Shown: positions 1-9,437 of the stretch, in pieces
Layout of the letters: each line of letters opens with the position of its first letter
Position numbering within the stretch: the stretch's first letter is position 1
Origin: Burkholderiales bacterium
Lineage (GTDB): Bacteria > Pseudomonadota > Gammaproteobacteria > Burkholderiales > JAEUOS01
Direction: 5' to 3'
Assembly (NCBI GenBank): GCA_016790635.1
Contig: JAEUOR010000010.1
Span: 210,096-274,095, forward strand
DNA length: 64,000 nt
Program-made: the position numbers and the translations under genes
Notes under the pieces: model-generated
Seen by the model: only the letters and a program-made list of their open reading frames with translations
Told to the model about the DNA's origin: nothing
The model's database searches: none

Positions 1-1552
1 ACTCGTCGGTGCGCCCGTCGTAGGCCAGTCCGCGCTTCATGGCCCAGGTGGCGATCTGATGGTGCACCGGGATCACGCCGTAATTGCGCAGCGCCAGGGT
101 GGCGGCCTCGACGGCGTTGGCTTCGCGCGCCTTCTCGTCAGTCATCTGGAAGCCACGGTCGAGCAACTCGTCAACCTTGGGCAGCGAATGCCGGCCCCAG
201 TTCCACGACCCGTAGCCCTTGGCCGGATCCGGGGTCGCCAGGAGCGAACGCAGCGCCAGGTCGCCGGAAAAGCTGCCCCAGCCGAGCATGGCGAAGGCGA
301 ACTCGCCCGCGCGCGCCTTGGTGAAGTAGGTGGCGGCAGGGTGGGTCTCAAGCTTGGTCGCAATCCCGATGCGCGACAGCATCTGGGCGACCGTCTGCGC
401 GACCTGGTCGTCATTGACGTAGCGATTGTTGGGCGCCGCCAGCACCATGGCAAAGCCGTCCGGGAAGCCGGCTTCGGCCAGCAGCTTGCGCGCCGCATCG
501 GGCTCGAAGGCGTCCGGGCGCAGGGCACTGGCGTGGCCGAAGACCGGCGGGGCGACGACGTTGGCGGCGGGGATTGCCAGGTTCTCCATGACCCGCTCCG
601 CGATCGCGGTCCGGTTGATGGCGCGCGAGATCGCCTGGCGCACGCGGATGTCCTTGAACGGGTTGCGACCCAGGGGCTTGCCGTCCTTGGCGGTGAGGCC
701 GGGCGGGTTGTCGCGCGCCTGGTCCATGTGAAAGAAGATGGTGCGCCACGAGACCTTCTGGCCGAGCGTGAAATTCTGGTTCGTGCGCAGCTTGGCCGCG
801 TCCGCCGTCGGGATGTTCTCGATCATGTCGACGTCGCCTGCCAGAAGCGCGGCGATGCGCGGGCCGTCGTTGGGCAGGAGGCGCAGCGAAACATTGGCGA
901 ATGCCGGCGTGCCGGCCCAGTAACCCTGGTTGCGCGTGAGTTCGATGCGGTCGCCGCGGCGGAAGGCGAGCAGGCGAAACGGTCCGGTGCCCGGGTGGAC
1001 CGGTTTGCCCTCGGCACCGCCGCGCCCGCTGTTGAAGTCTTCGGTCGTGGCAGCCAGCGAGCGGCGGCTGATGATGAAGATCGAATTCAGGTCGTAGGGC
1101 AGCATCGCGTAGGGCGTCGCCGTCGTGAAGCGCACCGTATGGCGGTCGACCGCGCGCATCGCCGTGATCGCCTTGGTGAAGACGCCGAACTGCCCGCCGG
1201 TTTTCTCGGTGGCGCGCGCGCGTTCGATCGACGCGATCACGTCCTCGGCCGCGAATTCCTGGCCGTCGTGAAAGCGCACGCCGTGGCGCAGCTTGAACTC
1301 CCATACCGTCGGCTCGACCGCACGCCAGCTTTCGGCCAGGCCGGGCACCAGGCGCGCGTCCGAACCCACGTGGGTCAGCGCGTCATAGACGTGCCACAGC
1401 GCATTGTTGTTCGAGCCGATGTTGAGGTGGTGCGGGTCCATCGAGGTGACGTCGGCACCGAGCCCGATGCGCAGGTCCTGCGCGAGCGCAGCAGTCCCCG
1501 CCAGAAGAGCGGCAACCACGAGCAGGAGGCGGGCGGAAAGTCGTTGCAGCAT
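1..1552 (-). CDS. ABC transporter substrate-binding protein, family 5 (dipeptide/oligopeptide type), 3' end outside window
   Basis: A periplasmic receptor of an oligopeptide/nickel-type ABC importer. The reverse strand reads open from an ATG at 1552 to the window edge (517 codons). It begins with a signal peptide (about residues 1-25, ending AALA before QDLRIG). The mature protein opens with the family 5 pattern LRIGLGADVTSMDPHHLNIG and later has VWEFKLRHGVRFHDG, both typical of DppA/OppA receptors. The start is supported by GAGGA 8-10 bases upstream. The visible end (YDGRTDE) is where such proteins are nearly complete, so only a short C-terminal piece is missing. The ligand cannot be told, and permease and ATPase genes are not in view. 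Divergent from nadK. Confidence 0.9.
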   Translation of the reverse strand, partial: MLQRLSARLLLVVAALLAGTAALAQDLRIGLGADVTSMDPHHLNIGSNNNALWHVYDALTHVGSDARLVPGLAESWRAVEPTVWEFKLRHGVRFHDGQEFAAEDVIASIERARATEKTGGQFGVFTKAITAMRAVDRHTVRFTTATPYAMLPYDLNSIFIISRRSLAATTEDFNSGRGGAEGKPVHPGTGPFRLLAFRRGDRIELTRNQGYWAGTPAFANVSLRLLPNDGPRIAALLAGDVDMIENIPTADAAKLRTNQNFTLGQKVSWRTIFFHMDQARDNPPGLTAKDGKPLGRNPFKDIRVRQAISRAINRTAIAERVMENLAIPAANVVAPPVFGHASALRPDAFEPDAARKLLAEAGFPDGFAMVLAAPNNRYVNDDQVAQTVAQMLSRIGIATKLETHPAATYFTKARAGEFAFAMLGWGSFSGDLALRSLLATPDPAKGYGSWNWGRHSLPKVDELLDRGFQMTDEKAREANAVEAATLALRNYGVIPVHHQIATWAMKRGLAYDGRTDE

Positions 1553-1648
1553 GATGGCGTGAATCCTCGGCGGTGGAACTTCGATTTTGGCATACGCAAT
1601 CTCGCCACGCGCTGCCGCACGCGCGGGCCCTGTGATCTAATGCACGCC

Positions 1649-2545
1649 ATGCCGTCCGCTTTCAAGACCGTCGCCATCGTCGGCAAGTACCAGACGCAGG
1701 GCATGGCTGAACCCTTGGCCGGCATCGCGGCATTTCTCAAGGCCGGCGGCTTCACACCCCTGATCGAAGCCGAGACTGCGGCCAACATCGGGCTCGGCGG
1801 CTACGCCACCGCTTCCATAGAGTCACTTGGCGAGGCTGCCGACCTGGCCGTGGTGGTGGGCGGCGACGGCACCATGCTGTCGGTGGCGCGCCTCTTGGCG
1901 CCCTACGAGGTGCCGCTGGTGGGCGTCAACCAGGGGCGCCTGGGATTCATGACCGACATTGCGCTCAAGGACACCCACAAGGCCCTGGGTGCGATCCTGG
2001 CTGGCGAATACGACGCCGAGGATCGCCACATCCTGCGCGGCACCGTGACCCGCAACGGCGTGACGCAACTCGACACGCTGGCGTTGAACGACGTGGTGGT
2101 GAGTCGTGGCGCCATTGGCGGCATGATCGAACTGACCGTCAACGTCGACGGTCGTTTCGTCTACAACCAGCGCGCCGACGGGCTCATCATTGCTACCCCG
2201 ACTGGATCAACCGCGTATTCACTGTCCGCCAATGGCCCGATCCTGCACCCCCACCAGCCGGCCATCGTGCTGGTGCCGGTGGCGCCGCACGCGCTGACCA
2301 ATCGCCCGATCGTCCTGTCAGACCGGTGCGAGGTCGAGATGACGTTGACGCGCGGGCGTGACGCAGGCGCGCACTTCGACGGCCAGGCGCATTGTTCGCT
2401 GCAGGATCGCGACAAGATCTTCGTGCGGCGCTCGCAGCACGCGATCCGCTTCCTGCACCCGCGCGGCTACGATTACTTTCGCATGCTGCGCGAAAAGCTG
2501 CACTGGAGTGCGCTGCCGCCGGCCGACGCGGCGCCGCCTGGCTGA
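1649..2545 (+). CDS. nadK: NAD kinase
   Basis: Phosphorylates NAD to NADP in the cytoplasm. The 298-residue product has the kinase signature GGDGTML at residues 71-77, LGFMTDI at 98-104, NDVV near 148 and the NAD-binding TPTGSTAYSLSANGPI from 183. Length is normal for the family. An in-frame ATG at 1640 is also possible, but it lies inside a likely -10 element (CTAAT), so 1649 is preferred. The stop is 5 bases before recN, so the two are probably co-transcribed, as in many betaproteobacteria. The frame stays open far upstream of the start, antisense to the ABC receptor; that part is not coding. Confidence 0.95.
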   Translation: MPSAFKTVAIVGKYQTQGMAEPLAGIAAFLKAGGFTPLIEAETAANIGLGGYATASIESLGEAADLAVVVGGDGTMLSVARLLAPYEVPLVGVNQGRLGFMTDIALKDTHKALGAILAGEYDAEDRHILRGTVTRNGVTQLDTLALNDVVVSRGAIGGMIELTVNVDGRFVYNQRADGLIIATPTGSTAYSLSANGPILHPHQPAIVLVPVAPHALTNRPIVLSDRCEVEMTLTRGRDAGAHFDGQAHCSLQDRDKIFVRRSQHAIRFLHPRGYDYFRMLREKLHWSALPPADAAPPG

Positions 2546-2550
2546 GTGCA

Positions 2551-4203
2551 ATGCTGCGGCACCTGTCGATACGCGACTTTGTCATCGTCGAGAGGCTCGA
2601 ACTCGACCTCGCGGCCGGCTTCACGGTCCTGACCGGCGAGACCGGCGCCGGCAAGTCGATCCTGGTCGACGCGCTTGCGCTGGTGCTGGGCGGACGCGGG
2701 GATGCCGACGTGGTGCGCCCGGGTGCGAAGCAAGCCGAGATCGGCGTCGAGTTCCAGGCGCCACCGGCAACGCTTTTGGAATGGCTTGCCCGGCACGGCC
2801 TGGAAGGCGACGACGGTTCCTGCCTCTTGCGCCGCGTGATCGAGGCGGGTGGCCGTTCGCGCGGTTTCATCAACGGTCGCGCGGCGACGCTCACCCAGTT
2901 GCGCGAGGCGGGCGAGTTCCTGCTCGACATCCACGGCCAGCATGCCCACCAGTCGCTGGTCCGAGCCGATGCGCAGCGCAGCGTCCTCGATGCGCACGGC
3001 GGGCTCGAATCCGTGGTCGCGCGGGTGCGCGCGGCGTGGAGTCACCTGCGGCAGTGTCGTGACGCGCTTGCCGAGGCGCGCGAGCATGCCGACCGCCTGG
3101 GCGCGGAGCGCGAGCGCATCGACTTCGCCCTGGAGGAACTCGATCGACTGGCGCCGGCGACCGGCGAGTGGGAGACGGTCGAGCGCGAGCATACACGCCT
3201 GTCGCATGCGGCCACGCTGCTGGCGGGCGCGCAGGCGGCGCTGGGCGAACTGCAGGACGACGACGGCGCCTTGCTCGGCCGGCTGGCGGGCGTCGTGGCC
3301 CGGCTGCAAGGGCTCCGCGACATCGATGCGGGCCTGGGAGAGGCGGTCACGGCACTCGAACCTGCCAGCATCCACATCCAGGAAGCGGCACGCGAACTGT
3401 CGCAGTACCTGCGCCGCGCCGACCTCGACCCAGCGCGCCTGGCAGCCGTATCGAGTCGCCTCGAGGTCCTGCACGGCGCCGCGCGCCGCGCCAAGGTGGC
3501 CCCCGGGATGCTGCCCGCCGAACACGCACGCCTGCGCGCGCGCCGCGAGGAATTGCGCCTGGCTGCCGACCTGGAGGCGCTGGCGCGGCGCGAGGCCGAA
3601 GCCCTGGCCGCCTGGACGACGGCAGCGGCGACCTTGAGCGCCGGACGCGCCAAGGCCGCCAAGTCCTTCGGCCGCGCTGTCACCGCGGCCATGCAGACCC
3701 TGGCCATGTCCGGCGGCCGGCTCGAGGTCGCACTTGAACCCGCGGAAGGGCCGGGCCCGCATGGCGCCGAGCGCGTCGAGTTCCTGATCGCCGCGCACGC
3801 AGGCACGCCGCCGCGGCCCCTGGGCAAGGTGGCTTCCGGTGGCGAACTCTCGCGCATCGGCCTGGCCATCCAGGTCATCGCCAGCCGCGCGGCCCTGGTC
3901 CCCACCCTGGTCTTCGACGAGGTCGATAGCGGTATCGGCGGTGCGGTCGCGGCTACCGTCGGGCGCCTGCTGGGCGAACTCGGTCAAGAGCACCAGGTGC
4001 TGTGCGTGACCCACCTGGCGCAGGTGGCGGCCCGCGCCGGCACGCAATGGCAGGTCACCAAGGCGTCAGCCGGCGGCGCGCCGGTATCTTCGCTCAAGGT
4101 GCTGTCCACGGCAGAGCGTGTCGACGAGATCGCGCGCATGCTGGGCGGCACGCCGATCACGCCGACGACGCGCAAGGCCGCGCGCGAGCTGCTGGCCGCC
4201 TGA
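2551..4203 (+). CDS. recN: DNA repair protein RecN (SMC-like ATPase)
   Basis: An SMC-family ATPase of recombinational double-strand break repair. The 550-residue protein has the N-terminal Walker A GETGAGKS (29-36), a coiled-coil middle rich in Arg, Ala and Glu (about 150-370), the signature GELSRIGLAIQV, and Walker B LVFDEVDSGIGG (from about 453). The length matches RecN. ATG 2551 follows the nadK stop by 5 bases and begins the canonical MLRHLSIRDFVIV, so a longer upstream reading is rejected. No LexA-type operator was seen, which fits transcription from upstream of nadK. Confidence 0.96.
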   Translation: MLRHLSIRDFVIVERLELDLAAGFTVLTGETGAGKSILVDALALVLGGRGDADVVRPGAKQAEIGVEFQAPPATLLEWLARHGLEGDDGSCLLRRVIEAGGRSRGFINGRAATLTQLREAGEFLLDIHGQHAHQSLVRADAQRSVLDAHGGLESVVARVRAAWSHLRQCRDALAEAREHADRLGAERERIDFALEELDRLAPATGEWETVEREHTRLSHAATLLAGAQAALGELQDDDGALLGRLAGVVARLQGLRDIDAGLGEAVTALEPASIHIQEAARELSQYLRRADLDPARLAAVSSRLEVLHGAARRAKVAPGMLPAEHARLRARREELRLAADLEALARREAEALAAWTTAAATLSAGRAKAAKSFGRAVTAAMQTLAMSGGRLEVALEPAEGPGPHGAERVEFLIAAHAGTPPRPLGKVASGGELSRIGLAIQVIASRAALVPTLVFDEVDSGIGGAVAATVGRLLGELGQEHQVLCVTHLAQVAARAGTQWQVTKASAGGAPVSSLKVLSTAERVDEIARMLGGTPITPTTRKAARELLAA

Positions 4204-4245
4204 TCGTGGCGGGTGGCACGCAACGAGGACCCAGCCCAAAGTTGC

Positions 4246-4251
4246 TAAAAT
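4246..4251 (+). promoter_or_regulatory. Probable -10 element of tRNA-Thr
   Basis: TAAAAT lies 9 bases before the tRNA 5' end, the right distance for a sigma-70 -10 box. No convincing -35 hexamer is seen 16-18 bases upstream. Confidence 0.45.
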
Positions 4252-4260
4252 CCGCGTCTC

Positions 4261-4336
4261 GCCGCTTTAGCTCAGTTGGTAGAGCAACGCACTCGTAACG
4301 CGTAGGTCGTCTGTTCGATTCAGACAAGCGGCACCA
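4261..4336 (+). tRNA. tRNA-Thr (anticodon CGT)
   Basis: A complete cloverleaf: acceptor GCCGCTT pairs with AAGCGGC, D-arm GCTC/GAGC, anticodon loop CTCGTAA, T-arm GTCTG/CAGAC with TTCGATT, and an encoded CCA. The last anticodon-stem pair (A31-C39) is mismatched, while the other four pairs are sound. It reads ACG codons. Confidence 0.97.
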
Positions 4337-4350
4337 AGAATGCTCGAAAG

Positions 4351-4378
4351 CAAAAGCCCGCCGATTGGCGGGCTTTTG
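4351..4378. terminator. Bidirectional rho-independent terminator
   Basis: A perfect 12-bp inverted repeat, CAAAAGCCCGCC / GGCGGGCTTTTG, with a GATT loop and a T-run on each strand. It can end transcription from tRNA-Thr on the plus strand and from the convergent dctM on the minus strand. Confidence 0.92.
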
Positions 4379-4398
4379 CATTGATGGGCAGGCGCCGC

Positions 4399-5667
4399 TC
4401 AAAACTTGCCGGTCACCCAGTACATCCCGATCCATGGTTGCCACGCGACCAGGAACAGCGCGAAGAGCATGATGCAGATGAACGGGATCGCCGCGCGGCA
4501 CAGGGTGGCGAAATTCTGCTTGAAGGCGGTCATCGCGACGATCAGGTTGAGACCCACCGGCGGGGTCAGGAACCCGATCTCCAGGTTCAGGATCATGATG
4601 AGGCCGAAGATGACCTTGTCGTATCCATAGGCTGCGGCCATCGGTGTGAGCAGCGGGGCCAGCACCAGGATGGCCTCGCCGGTGGTCATGAGGCAGCCTA
4701 CCCCCAGGAGCAGGATGTTGACCAGGAGCATGAACATGGCCGGGCTGGAAATGTAACCCTGCACCCACTCGACCAGCTGGCCCGGCACGCGGTGTTCGAT
4801 CAGGATGATGTTGAGCGAGAGCGCGATGGCCAGCAGCGGAAACAGCGAGCCGCCCAGCTTGGAGGCGTCCAGCACGACCTCGTAGAACACCCGGAACTTG
4901 AGCTCGCGGTGCACGAAGATCTCGATGAGCATCGCGTACCCGAGGGCCACGGCGGCGGCCTCGGTGGCGGTGAAGTAGCCGCTGTAGATGCCGCCCAGGA
5001 GGATGACCGGCATGAGCGCCGCCCAGAATCCCTCGCGCAACGCCGTGCCCAGTTCGCCCAAGTCCAGGCGCTCGGTCGGCTTGTGGCGGTTGAACCAGAC
5101 CGCGTAGATGGAGAACAGCACTGTCAGCAGGAGCCCCGGGCCGACGCCCGCCTTGAACAGGTCGACCACCGACGTCTCGGTGACCAGCCCGTAGATGATC
5201 ATCGGGATCGAGGGCGGGATGATGATGCCCAGGGTGCCACCGGACATGATCGCGCCCAAGGCGAAGCGGTTGTCGTAGTTGGCTGCGCGCATGGCCGGAT
5301 ACATGACCGAGCCGATCGCCAGCATGGTGACGATCGACGATCCCGAGATCGCCGCGAACACGGCGCACGAGAGGATGCATGCCACGCCCAGTCCGCCCGG
5401 GATCGGCCGGGTCAGGGCCGCCATGATGCGGATCAGGCGCCTGGCGGTCGTGCCCTTGGTCATGATCGCGCCGCACAGGATGAACATGGGGATCGACAGG
5501 ATCACTTCCTTGTCGAGCGCAACCCACATGTCCTCGATGATGTAATCGAGTTGCCCGCGCCCCCACACCAGGTGCACATAGGCCGCCACTGCCAGGAGGA
5601 TGATCAGTAGCGACTGGCGCAGCACCAGGAGGAGCAGCACCACGCCGACCAGGAGGAGGGCCATCAT
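4399..5667 (-). CDS. dctM: TRAP transporter large permease (DctM family)
   Basis: The ion-coupled 12-helix subunit of a tripartite ATP-independent periplasmic transporter in the inner membrane. The 422-residue product starts MMALLLVGVVLLLLVLRQSL, has many hydrophobic segments, and ends VAWQPWIGMYWVTGKF as DctM proteins do. The ATG at 5667 overlaps the dctQ stop by 4 bases (ATGA), giving translational coupling. It shares the 4351-4378 terminator. The substrate is unknown, commonly a C4-dicarboxylate or other organic acid. Confidence 0.94.
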   Translation of the reverse strand: MMALLLVGVVLLLLVLRQSLLIILLAVAAYVHLVWGRGQLDYIIEDMWVALDKEVILSIPMFILCGAIMTKGTTARRLIRIMAALTRPIPGGLGVACILSCAVFAAISGSSIVTMLAIGSVMYPAMRAANYDNRFALGAIMSGGTLGIIIPPSIPMIIYGLVTETSVVDLFKAGVGPGLLLTVLFSIYAVWFNRHKPTERLDLGELGTALREGFWAALMPVILLGGIYSGYFTATEAAAVALGYAMLIEIFVHRELKFRVFYEVVLDASKLGGSLFPLLAIALSLNIILIEHRVPGQLVEWVQGYISSPAMFMLLVNILLLGVGCLMTTGEAILVLAPLLTPMAAAYGYDKVIFGLIMILNLEIGFLTPPVGLNLIVAMTAFKQNFATLCRAAIPFICIMLFALFLVAWQPWIGMYWVTGKF

Positions 5668-6251
5668 TCCTGGAACTCCGGCGGCAACGGTCGCAATGCC
5701 GGCCAGATCGCATAGAGCAGGTAACGCCCGGCGGCCGACGCGAAGCCGATCGGCAGCGCCAGCTGGATCGGCCAGACCTTGACGCCGAGCATGGGCACGA
5801 CCAGTCCGGCGGTTTTGGTCGACATCACGAAAGTCCAGGCCACCCAGGCGACGTAGGACAGCGCGACGAAGGCGATGACGTCGGCCAGCCGGTTCATGCC
5901 GGCGTCCCACGACTTCGGAACCCAGCCGAAGGCCACGCGCGGCGTCAGGTGGCTGGCGGTCGCGGTGGCGATACCGATGCCCAGGAAGCTGCCGATGACC
6001 AGCGCGAATACCGAAAGCTTCTGCGAACCCTGTACCCCAAGCGCCCCGACGGTCATGCCCGACGCGCGCAACAGGGGTGCCAGGATCTCACGCCCGACGA
6101 CATCGACCAGGAGGAGAATGGCGATGAAGGCGAAGCACGCGACCGCCCCCCAACACTCGGTCTTGTGCCAGATCTCCGTGAGCGCACGCGCGAACGCCGG
6201 CGCAGGCGTCCCCGGCGCGGCGGCGGGTGGGCCCGCCGAATGATCGGTCAT
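5664..6251 (-). CDS. dctQ: TRAP transporter small permease (DctQ family)
   Basis: The four-helix small membrane subunit that pairs with DctM. The 195-residue protein has a hydrophilic Pro/Ala-rich N-terminus, then ECWGAVACFAFIAILLLVDV and three further hydrophobic stretches, with the DVVGREI pattern usual at the end of helix 1. It lies 4 bases downstream of dctP and overlaps dctM by 4 bases, so the three genes form one operon. Confidence 0.92.
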   Translation of the reverse strand: MTDHSAGPPAAAPGTPAPAFARALTEIWHKTECWGAVACFAFIAILLLVDVVGREILAPLLRASGMTVGALGVQGSQKLSVFALVIGSFLGIGIATATASHLTPRVAFGWVPKSWDAGMNRLADVIAFVALSYVAWVAWTFVMSTKTAGLVVPMLGVKVWPIQLALPIGFASAAGRYLLYAIWPALRPLPPEFQE

Positions 6252-6255
6252 CGGA

Positions 6256-7284
6256 TCAGGAGCGGCCTTCGCAGCCCTTGCGCGCCGTTTCGATCTGGCG
6301 GAAGAAGGACTCCGACTCGCCGCCGATTTCCTTGATCATCTGCGGCCAGGACGGCGCCAGCGCGCGGCGCCACTCGTCGCGTTGCGCGGGAGTGACGTTC
6401 GCCACTTGCCCACCTGCTTTTTCGTGCAGGCTGCGGATCATGGTTTCAAAGGCGCGCGCCTCCTTGCGCGCCATGGCAGCGGTTTCGCGTCCGGCGGCGC
6501 GGCGCAGCGCGTCCTGGTGATCCTTGGACAGCTTGTCGAAGACGCCCTTGTTCATGATCGTGAACGAAGGCGATGACCACAACTCGACCCTGGAGAGGAC
6601 CGGCGCGACCTTGTTCAGGCCCGAAGGGACATAGAAGGTCGACGGCGTGCCGACCGCATCGAGCGCGCCCGTCTGGAACGAAGGCGCCCACTCGGTGACG
6701 CCCAGCGGCGAGGAGTTGGCGCCCAGCGCATTCCACATGACCGTGTACATCTTGCTGCCGTATGAGCCGGCCTTGATGCCCTTCACATCGGCGGGTACCA
6801 CGAATGGCTTCTTGCCCACCAGGTCGATGGTGCCGACGTCGCTGTTGCCGAATAAGACGACGCCGCGCTTGGCGAACAGGTCCGCGATCGGCTGTTGCAG
6901 GGCATCGACAGTGCAGTCCGACTCGGCGACTGAGCGAAAGTAGAACGGCATGATGAGCGCCGCCATCTCGGGGGCAACGATGGCCGCGGCCCCGGTGGCG
7001 AAGCCGCCCATGTCGATGCGCCCGCGTGCGACCTGCTGCACAGCGTCCTGTTCATTTCCCAGCTGCGAGGAAATGAAGGCCTCGATCTTCAAGGTGCCCT
7101 TGCTTTCCTCTTCGACCGCCTGCGCGAAGCGCCCGATCTGCGCGACCCACGGCGTCTTGGGCGGGGCCGAGGAGGCATAGCGCAGAGAAACCGGCTTGGC
7201 CTGCGGCAAGGCGGGCGTGGCCACCGCCGCCAGAATGGCGGCCGTCAGGGTGGTGATGACTGTGGACGGGATGCGGCGCGACAT
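6256..7284 (-). CDS. dctP: TRAP transporter periplasmic solute receptor (DctP family)
   Basis: Captures the solute in the periplasm for DctQM. The 342-residue product has a signal peptide (about 1-28) and then the family pattern SLRYASSAPPKTPWVAQIGR. It also has typical DctP segments (KGIKAGSYGSKMY, FYVPSGLNKVAPV, DEWRRAL). The start codon follows GGAGGAGACAACC, a strong ribosome binding site. It is the first gene of the dctPQM operon and is transcribed away from the EamA gene. Confidence 0.94.
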   Translation of the reverse strand: MSRRIPSTVITTLTAAILAAVATPALPQAKPVSLRYASSAPPKTPWVAQIGRFAQAVEEESKGTLKIEAFISSQLGNEQDAVQQVARGRIDMGGFATGAAAIVAPEMAALIMPFYFRSVAESDCTVDALQQPIADLFAKRGVVLFGNSDVGTIDLVGKKPFVVPADVKGIKAGSYGSKMYTVMWNALGANSSPLGVTEWAPSFQTGALDAVGTPSTFYVPSGLNKVAPVLSRVELWSSPSFTIMNKGVFDKLSKDHQDALRRAAGRETAAMARKEARAFETMIRSLHEKAGGQVANVTPAQRDEWRRALAPSWPQMIKEIGGESESFFRQIETARKGCEGRS

Positions 7285-7432
7285 GGTTGTCTCCTCCTGA
7301 AATTGAACGGCCTTTTTGTGGACCGGCGAGTTTTAGCAGACTTGCGCAGACACAACCGGAAGTTTCGATGTTGCGACGCAACAGATGAAGTTGCGCGAAG
7401 GGGGGCAACGCAACGCAGTTCGCCCCGCGCGC

Positions 7433-7460
7433 TTGAGAGCGTGGGTGCGCCGGCTAGAAT
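7433..7460 (+). promoter_or_regulatory. Sigma-70-type promoter of the EamA gene
   Basis: TTGAGA (7433-7438) and TAGAAT (7455-7460) with a 16-base spacer. Transcription would begin near 7467, only a few bases before the ATG at 7474, giving a very short or absent leader. Confidence 0.6.
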
Positions 7461-7473
7461 GCACCCCGATCTC

Positions 7474-8412
7474 ATGCCCAACAAACGCCTGTGGCCAAGA
7501 GGCCTGGCCGCCCGGGTCGGGCGCCGCTTCGCGGCACTCGACCCGGTCCCGCGCGCAATGATCTGGTCGGCGCTGGCCGGTTTCCAGTTCTGCGTGCTCA
7601 ACGCGCTCCTGCGCGTGCTCACCGAGACCCTCGACCCGTTCGTGGCCCAATGCCTGCGCTACGCCGCCGGCTTTCTGGTCATGTGGCCCTTGATCCTGCG
7701 CGCCGGTCCGGCCGCATACATGCCGCGTCGCATCGGCGGGCAGTTCGCGCGCGGACTGGTCCACGCCTTCGGCCTGTGCCTGTGGTTCATTGCGCTGCCG
7801 CGCATTCCGTTAGCCGACACCACCGCGATCGGTTTCACCGGCCCCATTTTCATGATGATCGGTGCCTGGCTGGTTTTCGGTGAAGCGATGCGGCGCGACC
7901 GCTGGCTGGCGACCGCAGCCGGATTTGCCGGTGTCCTGATCGTGGTCGGGCCGCAACTGTCCGGCAGCGGCGGGGTGTGGCACCTGGTGATGCTGGCCTC
8001 CTGCCCGGTGTTCGCTGCCTCGTTTTTGATCACCAAGGCGCTGACTCGCTATGAGTCCGCCGGGGTGATCGTGGTCTGGCAGGCCATCACGGTCACGCTT
8101 TTCAGCCTGCCGCTGGCCTGGCTCAACTGGAGCATGCCGCAGCCGTGGCAGTGGCTGCTGTTCGTCTTGTGCGGCCTCTTGGGCAGCGGCGGGCATTTCT
8201 GCCTCACCCGGTCACTCGCCGTGGCGCCGGTCTCGTCTACCCAGTCGGTCAAGTTCCTCGATCTGGTCTGGTCAACCTTCATGGGCTGGGTCCTGTTCGC
8301 CGAGCCGGCTTCGGCCACCACCTTGGCCGGCGGCGCGGTGATCAGCGTCGCGACTGTATGGATCGCACGACGCGAGGCGCGTGCGGTGACTCGCGCTAAG
8401 ATCGGCCAGTAG
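7474..8412 (+). CDS. EamA/DMT-superfamily permease
   Basis: An inner-membrane transporter of the drug/metabolite superfamily with about ten membrane segments in two EamA halves. The 312-residue product contains ARGLVHAFGLCLWFIALPRI and LADTTAIGFTGPIFMMIGAW in half one, and LLGSGGHFCLTRSLAVAPVS plus PASATTLAGGAVISVATVWI in half two. Start 7474 is chosen because an in-frame ATG at 7459 overlaps the -10 box. It could export amino acids or metabolites, but the substrate cannot be read from sequence. Confidence 0.88.
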   Translation: MPNKRLWPRGLAARVGRRFAALDPVPRAMIWSALAGFQFCVLNALLRVLTETLDPFVAQCLRYAAGFLVMWPLILRAGPAAYMPRRIGGQFARGLVHAFGLCLWFIALPRIPLADTTAIGFTGPIFMMIGAWLVFGEAMRRDRWLATAAGFAGVLIVVGPQLSGSGGVWHLVMLASCPVFAASFLITKALTRYESAGVIVVWQAITVTLFSLPLAWLNWSMPQPWQWLLFVLCGLLGSGGHFCLTRSLAVAPVSSTQSVKFLDLVWSTFMGWVLFAEPASATTLAGGAVISVATVWIARREARAVTRAKIGQ

Positions 8413-8462
8413 TGAAAAAAATCTCGGGCGTCTGACCCGACCCAATCGACAAAGGAGACAAC

Positions 8463-9434
8463 ATGCATCGACTCTTGGCGCTGCGTGCGCTGTGCGTGAT
8501 CCTGGCCATCGCGCCCGCCAGTGCGTTCGCGCAAACTTTCCCCAGCAAGCCCGTGCGCGTGGTCATCACGGTGCAGCCCGGCAACGTCGGCGATACGCGC
8601 ATGCGCCAGATCGCCGAAAAGCTGGGCCCGCTCCTGGGCCAGTCGGTGATCGTCGACAACCGCCCCGGCGCCTCGGGCAACATCGCAACCGAGTTCGTCA
8701 TGCGCGCGCCTGCCGACGGCTATACGCTGCTGCTGGGCCACACTTTCAACATGACCTGGAATCCGGCGCTGCTCAAGATGGCCTTCGAGCCGGTCAAGGT
8801 CCTGACCGGCGTGACCATGATCTCCAAGGGGCCGCCGCTCCTGGTGGCGCACCCGAGCATGCCTTTCAACTCGGTAGGCGAGATGATCGCGTTCGCCAAG
8901 GCCAACCCGGGCAAGCTCAACATGGGTGGGACCACCGCCGGCACGGCGCACGTGGCGCTGGAACTCCTCAAGCAGCGCACCGGGGTCGACATCACCTTCG
9001 TGCCGTACAAGGCAGCCGGCGGGCAGCTCATCACCGATGCTGTCTCCAACGTCATCAATGTCTACTTCGACTACACGGTCACCCTGCAACAACTCATCAA
9101 TACCGGTCGTCTGAAGCCCTTGGGCGTGGCCAGCACCAAGCGCATGGCAGTGTGGCCCAACGTGCCGACCTTCCGCGAAGCGGGCTTTCCCGGCGAGTTC
9201 GACATCGCCTCCTGGCAAGGCCTGTACGCGCCGGCCGGCACGCCGCGCGACGTGCTGGTGCGCATCGCCACCGAGACGGCCAAGGTGTTGAACATGCCCG
9301 ACATCAAGAACTCGTTCGAATCCACCGGCGGGGAGATCGGCGGCGATACGCCGGACCAGTTCCAGGCCTTTTCCTTGGCCGAGCACGCCAAGTGGGGCAA
9401 GGTCATCCGCGACGCCGGCATCAAGCTGGAGTAG
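8463..9434 (+). CDS. Tripartite tricarboxylate transporter receptor (Bug/TctC family)
   Basis: A periplasmic receptor with a signal peptide (about 1-24, ending ASAFAQ). The Bug hallmarks are FPSKPVRVVITVQPG, then DNRPGASGNIATEFV, APADGYTLLLG and an ending like KWGKVIRDAGIKLE. The 323-residue length is standard. AAAGGAGACAAC precedes the ATG. No TctA or TctB membrane genes are nearby, so it is an orphan receptor. The SDR gene follows after 3 bases. Confidence 0.94.
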   Translation: MHRLLALRALCVILAIAPASAFAQTFPSKPVRVVITVQPGNVGDTRMRQIAEKLGPLLGQSVIVDNRPGASGNIATEFVMRAPADGYTLLLGHTFNMTWNPALLKMAFEPVKVLTGVTMISKGPPLLVAHPSMPFNSVGEMIAFAKANPGKLNMGGTTAGTAHVALELLKQRTGVDITFVPYKAAGGQLITDAVSNVINVYFDYTVTLQQLINTGRLKPLGVASTKRMAVWPNVPTFREAGFPGEFDIASWQGLYAPAGTPRDVLVRIATETAKVLNMPDIKNSFESTGGEIGGDTPDQFQAFSLAEHAKWGKVIRDAGIKLE

Positions 9435-9437
9435 GTC

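Noticed and set aside
59..1648. Long plus-strand open frame extending nadK far upstream
   Set aside because: It is antisense to the ABC receptor, has no family match before the NAD kinase start, and reflects high GC with few stops.
2473..4047. 524-codon minus-strand frame antisense to recN
   Set aside because: Composition is Arg/Ala/Gln-rich with no motif, while recN on the other strand is complete; a GC-driven shadow.
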